64,000 nt of DNA, from the NCBI GenBank assembly GCA_030248215.1, contig JASANG010003177.1, forward strand, positions 1-64,000, in the 5' to 3' direction. The stretch comes from Enoplolaimus lenunculus. Its lineage: Eukaryota > Nematoda > Enoplea > Enoplida > Thoracostomopsidae. Within the stretch, counting starts at the first letter, position 1. The number at the start of each line of letters is the position of its first letter. The position numbers and the translations under genes are program-made. A model generated the notes under the pieces. The model made no database searches. It was not told the DNA's origin and saw nothing but the letters and a program-made list of their open reading frames with translations. Shown here in pieces: positions 43,008-55,407 of the stretch.

Positions 43008-43963
43008 AATTATTGAGCGAAGCAAAACTCCGAGCGAAGCTCGCAGTTTCGCGAAGCGTTTTATGTTTTGTACTTGGGGGTCGAAAGGTGGATGTCCGTC
43101 CGTCCGTCTGTCCGTCCGAAAAGAATCTCAGGAACGGCTGAACCGATTTTGATAAACTTTTTTTTGTTTGAAAGCCAATTATCCTGGGGTGTTAACCTCG
43201 CTTTGGGGTTTTAAAATTGCAAGCCGTTTAGTAGCTAAAGGCTAATTTGCATAATTAATTAAGCCTAAATTAGGACTTTCCACAATATTTCACTAATTAT
43301 TACAGTTAGAAGCAATCTAATTTTAGCATTAAATGGTTTTGGGTGCGAGGAATCTGGGTAGACTGTTTACAAACCTCCAAAACCGATACTTGAGCAGCTA
43401 GCTAATAGATAATTTGCATATTAGTATAGGTTATAAGCCTAAATTAGGACTTTTTACAATGTTTCACTAATTATTAAGGTTAAAAGCAATATAATTTCAG
43501 CACTAAAGGGTTTTTGGTGCGAGGAATTTGAATAAATAGTTTACAAACATCCAAACCCGATAATTGAATAGTTAGCTAATAGCTAATTTGCATATTAGCT
43601 TAATTAACAAGGCAAAACTATGACTTTTAAATTATTTCAATAATTTTTGGGTTCACTGAAGGTTTTTGGGTGCGAGGAATCTGAATAAATTGTTTACAAA
43701 CCTTCAACACCGATAATTGAATAGTTAGCTAATAGTTAATTTGCATATTAGCTTAATTGACAAGACAAAATTAGGACTTTTTAAATTATTCCAAAAATTA
43801 TAGGGTGGCTGAAGGGTTTTTGGGTGCGAGGAATCTGAGGAAATTGCTTACAAACCTCCAAAACCGATAAATGAATAGTTAGCTAATAACTAATTTGCAT
43901 ATTACCTTAATTGCTTACGTGTGTTCGAGCTTCGCTCAATAAATGTAGTCCCACTACGACTGG
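43008..43963 (+). mobile_element. Helitron/HINE-like element
   Basis: Starts TTATTGAGCGAAGC, with GTCCGTCCGTCTGTCCGTCC and GAACGGCTGAACCGATTTTG, then four degenerate units of about 170 bp (TAATTTGCATATTAGCTTAA, GGGTGCGAGGAAT), and ends GTAGTCCCACTACGACTGG followed by T. It is the longest of the three copies (956 bp). Confidence 0.82.
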
Positions 43964-46900
43964 TTACAAATTGGTTTACGCCGCTTTGCGACGCTGTGCG
44001 GCAATTCGCTTACGACACCGTTACATTTCCATTGTTTTCGAATTCTGGTTGCACAGTTTTCGATTCGTTTTGTATTAACTTCGTCTGTGGCGTATAGGTT
44101 ATACGTACTTAGCAAGCATGAATAGAATACAACTCAACGTAATAATATTAATCATGTGCTTGTGTTGACAGCTTGACTGACGGCGACAAAATTAATATTC
44201 AGTGCGAGTATAGGATAACTAATTTTACTTTGGCTGGCCGGAAGTCAGCAGTACAGATATACAGGTATCGTTGTGCCAACCAATGACGAAAATCGTTTAG
44301 AAGGAAAGCATTTTTCAAAGATTAATTGCAGCGTTGGAAAATGGAGGGCGCACGCGTAAGGTAGTGTTTAGAGTGGTAGTGCGATTATTTTGTGCTCGCT
44401 CGCCTTTGTAGCTTAGATTTTAATAGTTGTGGGGTTATATATATCTGATGTACAATTATTATGGGTGCACGTGTATTGTTTTAAAATAATCAACATGCAT
44501 AGACGTTTGAAATGCACCCTGTGCTCGTGTATGAGTTTAAACAAAACGCGTGTGAGTGAGGATGATGTTTAGAAAGGCATCAATTTATGTGAGCGAAAGT
44601 AAAAATTGAAGAAAACAGTTGGAGTTGAACTTCAAGTTAAAAGCTGAACAGTTCAATCGATGGTAATTATCGAGTTATCTTGTAGTAGTTTTTGCGCTTT
44701 TGTGCCAAAAACAATGTATTCACAGTTTATTCTGTATTTTAGAACGAGGTGTCACTTGTTGGAACAGGTTGTGTCACTTAGAAATTTGCGATTGTTACGC
44801 CTAAATACAGACTAGCAGGGATGGGAGTTTCGGTATCGGCAAGTCTCGGTATTTGACAGGTCTCGTTCTCTGACGACTAGATGCGATATTTATTTTGTAT
44901 TTACGAAAACATTTTTGTTTATTTAAATGGGTTTACGAAATTGCACTTTAAAAGTTTTTTTGTGAAGAATATTTCCGGTAAACGGCGGAAATTAATTTTG
45001 AAAATTAGGTGTAGAAACAGAAGGGATGGTGGTGGCATGTGCTCCCCCAATTATGACCAAGTCAGGCGAGACAATTTACGCGAACAAGTGGGACAAAAGC
45101 TTTTCTGGCGGACACGGTTTGTTATGGTAACGGACACGGTTTCCAGTATAAGTTGTATAATGTCGTTCGAGCGTGTGTTTATTTGGTAGTGGATAGACTT
45201 ATTAAATGTAGAAATGAATTATTGATATTGCGGTACAGTTGGCGTGGTTTATCGATCAATATACTACGTATAAGTATGAAGCTGAATATATTTGATTTAT
45301 TTAGCCACGTGTTTATTTATGCATGGAATCAGTGTCGTTGCTATATTTTTGTTATGAAACCCTAGCGAGTCTGTAGAGTTTTAATAAGACAGTTTTGTAG
45401 TCGAAGTTTGCGAGATGGTGTGACTTTTCACGGTGTATCTCTAGGTTGACCTTGTGTTAGCTTGAGTTATAGGGTAGCAGTAGCCGGTGGTTTTATGGTT
45501 TGGATGGGATCGGTTGAACTATTGTTACAAGAGCTACTGGAGGTTTGATTAGAAATAATTGTTGATTTTGGGCTATGTTCAAAATAAAATGTCTGGCTTG
45601 ATGGTACCGTGGGGACGTTTTCAGATAGTGGTCAATGTGTATTGTTGAGATAGTTGTTATTAGTATGTACAAGCAGAATTGTTTGCGATATAGTGGCGTA
45701 ACTCGGATTGGAAGTAAGTGTACGTTACGTACGTAGCGAAATTAAATAAGTATTGAGACTAGCAAGGAGTTACAGAACTACTTCGTGGTTCGTGAGTCAG
45801 GCTCGTACGTAATTGTTTGTAGTCTATTCTGTTGGAGTTCGGCGAAACCGCTGTAATAAAATAACTTAACATTCTGCTGGATCTGGTTATTAGGTAACGG
45901 TTTATGTAAAGGCTTCCGCACAATTTGTTTCTACCTTCCCTGGAAATTGTTTACTACGCCCCAACCTGGAAATTTATTACAACGCCCCAACTTGGAAATT
46001 TATTACTATTCTCTACTCGAAATTTTTTACAATCCCTCCGGAAGTTCCCTACAGCGGACCCACTGTTGAAATTAAATTCTGCGTACTCGTCTGGCTTAGG
46101 TAGCAATGGTTTGAAAGTGTACAATAGCCATTGTAGTTTTGCAAAATCTATTTAAGTCTGGTGTTTTTATTTGACAACGAATTTCTATGCTGCTCAAGTT
46201 AGCGCTTTTGGCCAAATTTAATGATTCACTAGAGATTCAGTAGGTTTTGGAATAACATTAAAGTTCAGCCATGCACTCTAACCAGGTCATGCGATCATTA
46301 TATTTTTTTATTACTTGTGTAATTAAGATGGTTTTAGTTGGCTCTTTACGGTTGGCTTGGTTAGTTCAGATAATAACCTGAACCAAATTGAACCGAAGAC
46401 AAGGTGGAGCCAAGAGGATTTAAGGGTCAACCCACCATCCATTGCGATTTTTGTCCATGAGTTTTTGGAGCATTCCTGCAGTTGATGACACAAGAAACCT
46501 AAATTTCATATTTTAATAGAACGTACGTAACCTTTTCTATAATCTTGGTTACGCCTGTTTTCTGTGAATTGTGAATTTTGTCTAGTGTTTTAGGAAGATT
46601 TCCCGTTGGGAACAAACGTCCTTCGAAATTTTTATTCAACGTATCAGGTAGGTGTCTGACCATGACTTATGGGTTGTTTTGGGCTGTTTTGGGACGTCGC
46701 CAAATTAGGTATTTGACCGCAACTCGTCTACAAATCATCTGATCGTGAAAAATTAAACATCATTCGCTCAACAGCACAAGCTATATCGATGGGTGGGCGT
46801 TCATGAAAACCTCATATGCAAAATTTTGGAATATCAGGCCATTTTTAGACCGACGCCGGCTGGGGAATAACTGAAAACTCCCCCGCTGTTCAACAACCCA

Positions 46901-47055
46901 TGACAGTATTTCAGTTTTACTGTACCTACCTAACGTACCGCATTTGGCTGGGGTTCATATTCGATGTTTTTTTATCCTAATAGGCAAGTTGTTACCAGTA
47001 GCACAACACTTTTATATAAGTACTACATAACTGTAGATTTTGGTATACCTATAAT
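43964..47055. other. T/G-rich unannotated stretch
   Basis: About 3 kb without a credible gene. Strong T>A and G>C on the plus strand: the 60 bases at 45421 hold 23 T, 11 A, 17 G, 9 C (hand count). Frames at 44881-45189 and 45153-45365 lack recognisable domains. Confidence 0.5.
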
Positions 47056-47422
47056 CAGGGTGCAACCGGAATTCCGGTTCCGGTTCCGGTAAATTTTTAC
47101 CGGATTTAAAAATTCCGGTATTATAATTTGGCCGTTTTATTAACTTTGCTAATTTTTAAGAATCTCTTTTGAAAGCCACTTGTACTCCGAATATAAGCCA
47201 TTGATGGTGGATTTCACTTCAGTCGATGATGAAAATCTAAAATACAACAATTAAAATAAATATCTATGTTCGACTAAGGTTATTTCACAAATAATAGAGC
47301 AAAAAATAAGATTAAAATGAAATTTTTGGTGAAATGCATTTTTCACTTTCCGGTTCTGGTTCCGGTAAAATTTTCAAATTCCGGTTCCGGTTCCGGTAAA
47401 TTGTAATTCCGGTTGCATCCTG
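47056..47422. mobile_element. hAT-type MITE with CCGGAA hexamer ends
   Basis: 367 bp, CAGGGTGCAACCGGAATT ... TCCGGTTGCATCCTG, perfect 8-bp duplication CCTATAAT at 47048-47055 and 47423-47430. Reverse-complement sister of 41338-41731. Confidence 0.95.
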
Positions 47423-47939
47423 CCTATAATACGTGGTGTTAAACGCGTTTTTGGTTAGGTCAAGCAGAACGTGAATGAAAGTTTTTCGGCTGCTTGTTGT
47501 TTGGGTGCGAAAACTTTTCAATTATTGCTAGTTTCGTACCAGGTTTATAATTAAAACCGGTCACTGAGGCCCACTTGGGGGTAGATTTGCTGCAAAAATT
47601 GTGAGAAACGATTTGGAGAATGTTTGGAACTGAAATTGGATGGATTATGGCTGCGATGTGGTGAGAGCTGGCAGCGGTAGGTGGTATGTTATGGGTTTGG
47701 GTGGAAAAAGTTTTGTTGAGTTTGTCGTTTCAGCGGGTGGTTAGTGGGTTACTAGAAATTTAGGTGTCTGAAAGCACAAAGGCGGATCACAGAGGAAATG
47801 TTAGCGGTGAGTAGTCACTTCTTTTGTGGGCTGAAAGTTTTGTTAGGCTCAATGGAAGATCAACATACTGTGAGCGTTCGGATTCAGTGTTCTTATCGTG
47901 ATAATCCGAATGCAGTGATATGTGTAGCGCAGATTGCGT

Positions 47940-48040
47940 GTATATATAACAATTAATCGGCATCGGTAATAATCGACACTTTTCGTGAGTTGACTTCGGC
48001 ACTGCAATGAATTTGCCGATTCTTTGCCGATACTTATATT
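47940..48040. repeat. CGGCAT hexamer element, fragment
   Basis: AATTAATCGGCATCGGTAAT ... GAATTTGCCGATTCTTTGCC matches the element at 54323-54455. Confidence 0.6.
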
Positions 48041-48725
48041 GTACTTAACAGATAGGTTCGTTTTTTGTGTAAAGTTGTGTGGACATAGTTTAAGCGTTTG
48101 CCATCTGATTTTCTATTAAACGAAAGTTTGGCGATCCAACCGAGTTTTAGTAGAATATTGGCTTAGTTCATCAAAAAACTAGGTTTAAATCTAGTGTAGT
48201 TTTTGAAATTGATTTTGTTTTCCTAATGCCGCGTTTTTAGTACGGAAAGACATTCTCCAACTGGTTGCGGAAATCTACGGTTTTTTTGATGTTTTGCAAA
48301 TGAGTTTTATGGATTATTGAACACAATTTTGAGATTCATTTTAGTAACAGTGAATGATGCATACTTCAGCAAGAGTATGTATGTATACAACCGGGTGCGT
48401 TTTCGTGTAGAAAAGAATGTAAACGGCACGCGTCGCAGTTTTCTCTTACCCCTGTAATTTACGGGGGACGGGTTGTTAAAACTATGAAAGCCGACTATTA
48501 TGGTGAAAATAAGATTGTCGGTTCATATTCTTGAGTAAAATTTGTATCGTTTCTTATTTTTAGCTGTGTTTTGATTGAGTCGAAAATTGATTATCTAGGA
48601 TTTATGCTTAGGAGTGTGGTTAATTTATGAACACGCATTAGACCGCTTTTGGTGACAAGTAAGTCGGGCGACGGATTGTCGTAGATTCATCAATATACAT
48701 ATAGAAAAATATAAATTGGAGAAAT

Positions 48726-49029
48726 ATATATGTCGTTGGCCAATCTGCACCTTCAGGCCAAGTTACCAATTGGCCTAGGCCAATCTGCTATTCGAAGAAA
48801 ATAGCAGTTTGGCGTATGCCAAATAGCGATTGTGAGATGTCGCAAAACGACAGCGTTGTAAAATGCGGATTGGTTAACGATATGGTGTTTGTCTAAATAC
48901 TCAAATCTGATTGGTCTATAAGTTCGATAGCAGTTTAGCTTAGGCCAAACTGCTGTTACATAAAATAGTAGATTGGCCTATACCAATTAATTAGTAATTG
49001 GCCTGAATAGCAGATTGGCCTATGACATA
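48726..49029. mobile_element. foldback element built from TTGGCC motifs
   Basis: Inverted ends TATATATGTCGTTGGCCAAT and CAGATTGGCCTATGACATAT. Inside, AGCAGTTTGG, AATTGGCCTAGGCCAATCTG and CCTAGGCCAA-like palindromes recur about nine times in both directions. No ORF. Confidence 0.75.
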
Positions 49030-50173
49030 TACATATAGAAATAGGAGTACTTTTTATAATTTAGTAGTTTTTTTGACGACGAAATATCGCAACGCGTCAT
49101 ATTTTTGATTGAATCCGCCAATTATATTATTGACTGCGGTAACAAAGACACCGAAGTGATATGTTGTTAAAAAGTGTTTGGATGGTTTTTGCAGTGTGTA
49201 TTGAACCTTATTTTGATGTTTTTGTACTATTATAATATGCTTATTTATGTGTGTAGACATAAGAATATATGCAGTACAATTAATTCGTGCTGGTAATATT
49301 TGTAATACAAAATGTGCTGGGCTGAACTGGCCGTTACGAGGGGAGCCGCCCTGACTCTGGCGCTCCAAACATGGATCAAATCCAAAATTTGGTACGTACG
49401 AAAATATATAGCGTTTGACGTTTTATCCACGGACTGTTTCACCTATTATATATATTGAGCAGCCTCGTCGAAAATTTCATATAAAGAATAGGAAAAGATT
49501 TACCGTTTAGCCAAAATATCTGGTTACAGAAAAGGTATATACTTTTTTGTACGCGTAGAATAACCATGCTGGATCCAATGAACAACAATGTTCCTACGGT
49601 TCTCGCTTTGCTATGCGGGCTCGTTCGCAAAACATTTTTACCTGAGATTAAAACTAGTACCCCTCCGAAATGAAGCCTTTTCCGATTAAGTTGTAGTTGT
49701 TATTGTGTAAATTGATTTGTAAGATGCAATTTCGCTGTCTGTGAGGTATTGTGATACAGTAGTCGGCTGGTACGGTTATGTATTTATGTATTTTTTTAAT
49801 TTTTATTGGTACGTGTCAAGTGATAATCGCTGATAGAGGTTTAAATGTTGACACGATATGAGTTGTTGCAATGATAACGTTTGGTTTATTGATTTTGAAT
49901 CTTGAGCAGTTGGATTGAAAACGAGGAAGTTTTATTGTGAATTTTGTTGATACGGCCATGTTGCGAAGTTAGTGTAAAGTTAATGCATTTGTTATATGCC
50001 ATATCGCGTCACGCTACATTTTGGGTGTGGTAATGTAATCAAATTACTATGCTGCGTTCGGATTCTGGCTAAATTGTGCCACGGGACATTGTTTTTCTGG
50101 TACCGTCCATGACACCGTATGGACCCGGCGGCGGCGCCCTCTGACCCGGCCCCGAGACGTCTCTAATATATAT
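49030..50173. other. no recognisable feature
   Basis: AT-rich; frames at 49054-49368 and 49245-49630 are open but show no domain or splice support. A short CGGCGGCGGCGCC cluster at about 50127-50140 is the only compositional outlier. Confidence 0.45.
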
Positions 50174-50488
50174 CATGGTGCAAACTTAACTGGATTATAC
50201 CGGAATAAAAATCGGAACAGCAAATTTATACCGGAATTGTAATCGGAATCGAACTTAGAAATTTTGTCACTGCACGGATAATTTGCATAGACAGATATAA
50301 TGTACTTAACTCATCGAAAGCAATTTAATAGATAAATAGTACAGAATTTTTAAGCAACTTATCACAACAAGTGAGATTGAAATTAAAATTTGAAAATTCC
50401 ATTCCGATTCATAGTGCCATCGGTATCGGAATCGAAAATCGCTTTGAATTGGAATTCTAATCGGAATCGGAATTACAGTTGCACCCTA
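50174..50488. mobile_element. older hAT MITE with CGGAAT hexamer ends
   Basis: CATGGTGCAAACTTAACTGG ... ATTACAGTTGCACCCTA, with repeated ATCGGAATCGGAAT near the right end. Flanking ATATATAT / ATACATTT match at 6 of 8. A diverged relative of 41338-41731. Confidence 0.7.
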
Positions 50489-50489
50489 A

Positions 50490-50565
50490 TACATTTGTTT
50501 ATATACGTATGTATATATACATATATATATCTTATATGTTATATATGTATATATTTGGATAATTT
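50490..50565. repeat. TA/TATG-rich microsatellite
   Basis: Run of TATATAC, GTATGTATATA and ATATATAT motifs. Confidence 0.85.
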
Positions 50566-50607
50566 ACTGTATGATTTCATGCGGTTCAAAGTTATATCTT
50601 AATAACT

Positions 50608-51511
50608 TTATTGATTAAGCGAAGCTCGGGGTTTTTCGAAAGCGTTTTGTGTGCTGTGCTTGGGGGTCGAAAGGTGGATATCCGTCCGAAAAGAATTTCA
50701 GGAACCGCTGAACCGATTTTGATAAACTTTGTTTGTTTGAAAGCCCATTATCCGGGAGTGTTAACGCCACATTGGGGTTTTAAAATTTTAAGCTGCTTAT
50801 TAGATACGCAGGCTAATTTGCATAATTAGTTAAGCCTAATTTAGCACTTTTTACATTATTTCACTAATTGTTAGAGTTGCAAGCAATCTGATTTTAGCAG
50901 CAAAAGGTAATTGCGTTTTTGGGTGTGGAGCACCTGAATAAATTGTCTATAAACCTTCAAAACCGATACGTAATTGAACAGTTTCCTTCAGCAGTAAAGG
51001 GTTTTGGGCGCGAGGAATCTAAATAAATTGTTTATTGCAAACCTCCAAAGCCGATAATTGGATAGTTAGCAAATATATACCTAATTTGCATACTACATAA
51101 TTGACAAGCCTAAATTAGGACTTTTTTTACATTATTTCACTGATTATTAACGTTATATGCAAGCAAACTAATTTCAGCAGGAAATTGTTTTTGGGTGCGA
51201 GAAACCTGAATAAATTGTCTACAAACCTTCAAAACCGTAGGTAATTGAACAGTTAGGTAATAGCTGATTTGCATATTAGTATAATTGATAAGACTAAATT
51301 AGGACTTTACAATTTTTCGCTAATTATTAGGGTTACAAGCAATCTAATTTCAGCAATAAAATAAAGGGGTTTTGGGTGCGAGGAATCTGAATAAATTGTC
51401 TACAAACCTCCAAAACTGATAAATGAATATTTAGGTAATATATTTGCATATTAGTTTATTGATTAAGTGCGTTCGAGCTTCGGTCAATACATGTAGTCCC
51501 ACTACGACTGG
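50608..51511 (+). mobile_element. Helitron/HINE-like element, most diverged copy
   Basis: TTATTGATTAAGCGAAGC, GGAACCGCTGAACCGATTTT, four degenerate units of 160-180 bp, ending GTAGTCCCACTACGACTGG followed by T. Same layout as 43008-43963 with small insertions. Confidence 0.8.
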
Positions 51512-51808
51512 TATCCAGGCGTGTAATGTAATGGCGAACTGAGTAATTTCGCTTGGTTGTTTAGTATTTTTCTCTGAAGTACATTTTCGTTAAAGCTTCG
51601 GAAGGGAAGATGAATGTGTTTGGTCTTGTGAGAAAACCATTACAGGCTGGCAGTCTCGATTATAATTGGTAGGGATCTGGAACGAATTTCGCCAATAACT
51701 TTATTCCAAAGGTCGGCAAAAATGCTGTTATTAGTGAATCCTGAAAAACTGCTCGTGGCTATGCGCTAGACACTTTATATGTCAAACAATCGAACTTTCA
51801 ATACCTAC

Positions 51809-51872
51809 CAGGGTGCAACTTAACTTGCCGGATATAATTTTTAAAAAACTTCAAAAAATTTATACCACCCTG
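51809..51872. mobile_element. 64-bp hAT MITE remnant
   Basis: CAGGGTGCAACTTAACTTGC ... TATACCACCCTG with flanks ATACCTAC / ATACTTAC (7 of 8). An extreme internal-deletion form of the CAGGGTGCAA family. Confidence 0.75.
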
Positions 51873-52199
51873 ATACTTACACAATTCAAATTTGAGGATT
51901 GAATGATTAATAGAGATGTTTAGAAGTGCACAACGAAAACTTTATGAAAAGCGAACGGACCAGTGAAAAAATTTCATCCAAATCACAGCCGAATCCAATT
52001 GGTGGCTCTGGCTACCCAAGCCCATGACGTCCCAATAGGGTTAGCAAGAGTAAAGTTTTTTGTATACCTATGTTAGCATTTATGTGCGGTCGGCTTCTTG
52101 TTTGTGTTCTTTTTTCACTATTAATATGTAGGTAGAGCGGTTCCCGCATTAGAAAAATTTCTGGATCCACCGTTGAGCTTAGTACATATGTGTGGAAGT

Positions 52200-52312
52200 A
52201 TTGGTAACTAAAATAGTGTAAGGTAATTACGTTGAAGCGTTGGGAACTAATATAGTTTAAGGTAATTACGTTGAAGCTTTGGTAACTAAAATAGTTTAAG
52301 GTAACTACGTTT
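52200..52312. repeat. 39-bp tandem triplication
   Basis: Three copies of TTGGTAACTAAAATAGTTTA, AGGTAATTACGTTGAAGC at spacing 39 bp. Unrelated in sequence to the 39-bp minisatellite in the GALNT intron. Confidence 0.9.
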
Positions 52313-52585
52313 GCAGTCTTGTAATTCTCTACTTTGTAAAAAATTTTTGGCACACTTGGGTATGTATATATTTATATTTTGTGTAGTTTTACGCTGTTTT
52401 TTAATGCGTTGTAAAATGTTAAATCATAATATAAACTGTATTTGGCAAGTATTTATGTATGGATTTATGTTCGGAAAACTACAAATTTAGAGTCCTTGAG
52501 AAACTGACAATGGTGATATTTGATGTAAATAACGTGGAATTGTGGTTTACAGTTTTTACAAAGTTGAACCTATAGTGTTGGTTAA

Positions 52586-52703
52586 GGGTTACGCTATACT
52601 TGTCGTACGTCGCCGTTTGACAGCCGTTCGGTATCGTAGGTGATCGTATGCTGACGGACGTTGCCGTCCGTGGCATTAAAATAATTAAAGGTAAAGCACA
52701 ACC
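52586..52703. mobile_element. GC-rich foldback MITE copy with TTAA flanks
   Basis: GGGTTACGCTATACTTGTCG ... GGTAAAGCACAACC between TTAA at 52582-52585 and 52704-52707; core GACGGACGTTGCCGTCCG. The TTAA flanks suggest a TTAA-targeting transposase moved this family too. Confidence 0.75.
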
Positions 52704-52707
52704 TTAA

Positions 52708-54322
52708 GTGGAGGCACGACAGGTTTGCTTACTTTAGTAACAGCCATGTTCTGTTTCAGTAACTCATTCTACAGCTCTTTAGCTACGAATATGTTTGGCG
52801 AATGTAAAATTTTGTACTCTAGCGCAATTAGTACTTGTACAAGCCTGGTTTGATGATCTAAACATACATTTGAGCTCGTATAGGCGTACGCAAGGGGGAT
52901 GATGGACGGCTGCCCTTCCCCTGTTTCGCCGTCAACACAAAAACAAGTCTTAAGTCGACGCATGGCTCAAAAAATCGTTCGGCAGTCGATGTGTTGACTG
53001 GTATGGTACAAAGGATTATTGAAGGAGAACGCAAATATTTGGATAAAATGATTTTTCGTAGGTTCTGAAACAATCAGTTGCTGCGCGTGGGATTTGCTCG
53101 CCGTCGTCATTGTTCCATTTGAGTTTCCAGTTTTATTTCCGTTTTTATCTCGTTGTTGTGTCCAGAGACGAATGCGCTGTATGCGTTAAGAGCGGACTGA
53201 AGTTGCGATATGTCGATCGTTTGACGAATGACATGCGATTTTTGTACATTTACATTTAGAGGCTTATCTATGCCTAATCTTTTACCTTAAACCGTAACCT
53301 GATATGTAAAGGAAGTGTACAAAGCCTATATTTTCGACATGAGTTCGCGCAATTCAAGCGCTCTATAATAACTGAGAATATATAGGCATTTGTTTTTAAT
53401 TATTGAATAATAAACACATTCGTGTTGCTAAACGTTTGTTTATGAATCAAAAAAATGTTCGTTGTTAACGAAACGTGGTGTGATTGTGTGTGACGATTAA
53501 TTGCGTTGTCGCATAAATCATTGACATTGGAACCTGCCAATTGCGATCAGTTGTTTGTTTTAGTGTTATAGACACATGTGTACGATGATAATGTATTCAG
53601 ATTGACAGTATTTTAGTTTTTGTGGAAAATTAATTTTGTTTACGTTCATGGTTGACGAAATTCTAAAGTGTGTGTGTCAGTTTGGAATCTCTACGACAAT
53701 TTGTCGCACGATAAACTGGTCGCCCAACAGTGTCCAAAAGCCTATAAATAAATCTAAGCATAATGCTAAGCCTGAACCGTTGCCTAAGTATAATGTTAGG
53801 CGACGGCGAATTTTTGAGTCGATGAAATTTCGGATTACAAGTTGTCTTGTCGGGCGACGAGTTGTCGTTATACCGTAACTTTGTTTGTAGCTGTGGCTAG
53901 ATGCTGATACTTTCGATCTGAACAGCTGCTGATTGGTGTTATAATTTTGAATGTTAACCCGGATGCAAGTATTCATTCTGTGATTCGCACGTAGCCGAGC
54001 AAGATTTGTGCTCAGGTGTAAGAAAAGGTTTGCTTATGACATGCGTATGCTGATGCCGTAACCTTAAGTGTTGGTGCACTGTACATAAGCCGAGATTTGG
54101 TTGAAAAGCTGTGGTCAACCAACTTGTTATAGTCCTTTGGAAATGCAATAAGTTATACCTTTGTCATTACTTAAATCACCGACTTAAGTAAATACTTAAC
54201 TTTTTGGTCAAAAGCAAAGAAATGCGACATGTGCGGAAGTATCATAACAAGAAAGTCACAGTTTTACTTTTTATTAAGGACGAATCACGAGTCAACAATT
54301 TTAATTAGGTCAAGGATAATTA
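52708..54322. other. T/G-rich unannotated stretch
   Basis: No convincing coding or repeat structure. Short TTAGGC-like runs near 53755 (AAGCATAATGCTAAGCCTGA). Several open frames, no recognisable domains. Confidence 0.45.
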
Positions 54323-54455
54323 GGGATGTGCCGATTAATCGGCATCGGCCTGCACTGTTCGTGAGGATCGCATCGGCATCGGCATGCAATTTGTGTGAGG
54401 ATCGTATCGGCATTGGCACTACATCAAATTGCCGATTCATTGCCGATACGTTTTG
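54323..54455. mobile_element. CGGCAT hexamer MITE
   Basis: TAGGGATGTGCCGATTAATC, CGGCATCGGCATCGGCATGC-like runs, and AAATTGCCGATTCATTGCCG at the right. A hAT-like TAGGGATG start, but no duplication found. Relative at 47940-48040. Confidence 0.6.
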
Positions 54456-54657
54456 CGCGTAACGGTCAGTTGGAATGCTATCAATTTCATTTCTTGGCGC
54501 GTATCAGTGTCTGGTCAGCAAAACTGTCATCTCTCTTACGTTTGTGTTTGAACAAATGAATTGAAATGAACCGTTGGCTCACTGAAATCGTAATTCCGCG
54601 TTGGAATAGCGCAATTCGTAATTGGGTTAAATTACGGCTTGAGCCACGACATACATA

Positions 54658-55399
54658 TAGGGATCGACCGGATCCAAAATTTTGCATTTACCGGATCCGA
54701 ATCCGGATCCGGATCTTAAAATTCAGATCCGGCCCGGATCCGGATCCGGATCTTACTAGCTGGATAATTTTTCAATACCTAACGTATATAAAATACAAAA
54801 AGTTCAACTGATTGTTTCGCAAAATTAGTCAACAAAACTTACAGCAACTAAAAAAAGCAGTCTTCAAAATTTTTATGTTTGTTCTTCTTCCGCAACAACA
54901 CTGGTCTCCACGTGGATGTCATTAACCTGACATTCCAACAAAGCATTAACCCTTTCTCACATGAATATTTTCTATTTCCCCTGAGACCTACTTTTATGCT
55001 AGGATTCGAACTCCAGTGACTGGAGCGGGAGGCGTATACCATCACCACTCAGCTATAGAAGCTTGACGCTCGAGCCCGAGGGGGCTCTCACGTCTTGTGG
55101 TGATTTAGTACTACGTATACGTGTTGCAATTGTTAAACCATGGTGCGATATATACTATTTAACGTATATACACTGCGCTGAGTTGCCTACAGGCAACTCA
55201 ATGTGAGAAGGGGTTAATGCTCACACAGGGCTTATTAGATTACGTACGAATAGTTGAAATACATACACCAGTTTTGGTATGTTTTTGTTTGTATATATAT
55301 CAAATTTTGGATCCGGAGATCCGGTAGTTTATTTTACCGGATCCGGATCTTAAAAATTGCAGAGATCCGGATCCGGATCTCGGATCCGGTCAATCCCTA
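54658..55399. mobile_element. hAT-type MITE with CCGGAT hexamer ends, interrupted
   Basis: TAGGGATCGACCGGATCC ... GGATCCGGTCAATCCCTA, perfect 8-bp duplication CATACATA (54650-54657, 55400-55407; low complexity). Subterminal CCGGATCCGGATCCGGATCT arrays on both sides. A TTAA-flanked MITE (54946-55217) is inserted inside. Confidence 0.88.
54946..55217 (-). mobile_element. TTAA-flanked MITE with tRNA-like core, nested
   Basis: 272 bp between TTAA at 54946-54949 and 55214-55217. Minus-strand order as in 9810-10080, with the palindrome GAGTTGCCTACAGGCAACTC. The host element must be older. Confidence 0.9.
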
Positions 55400-55407
55400 C
55401 ATACATA

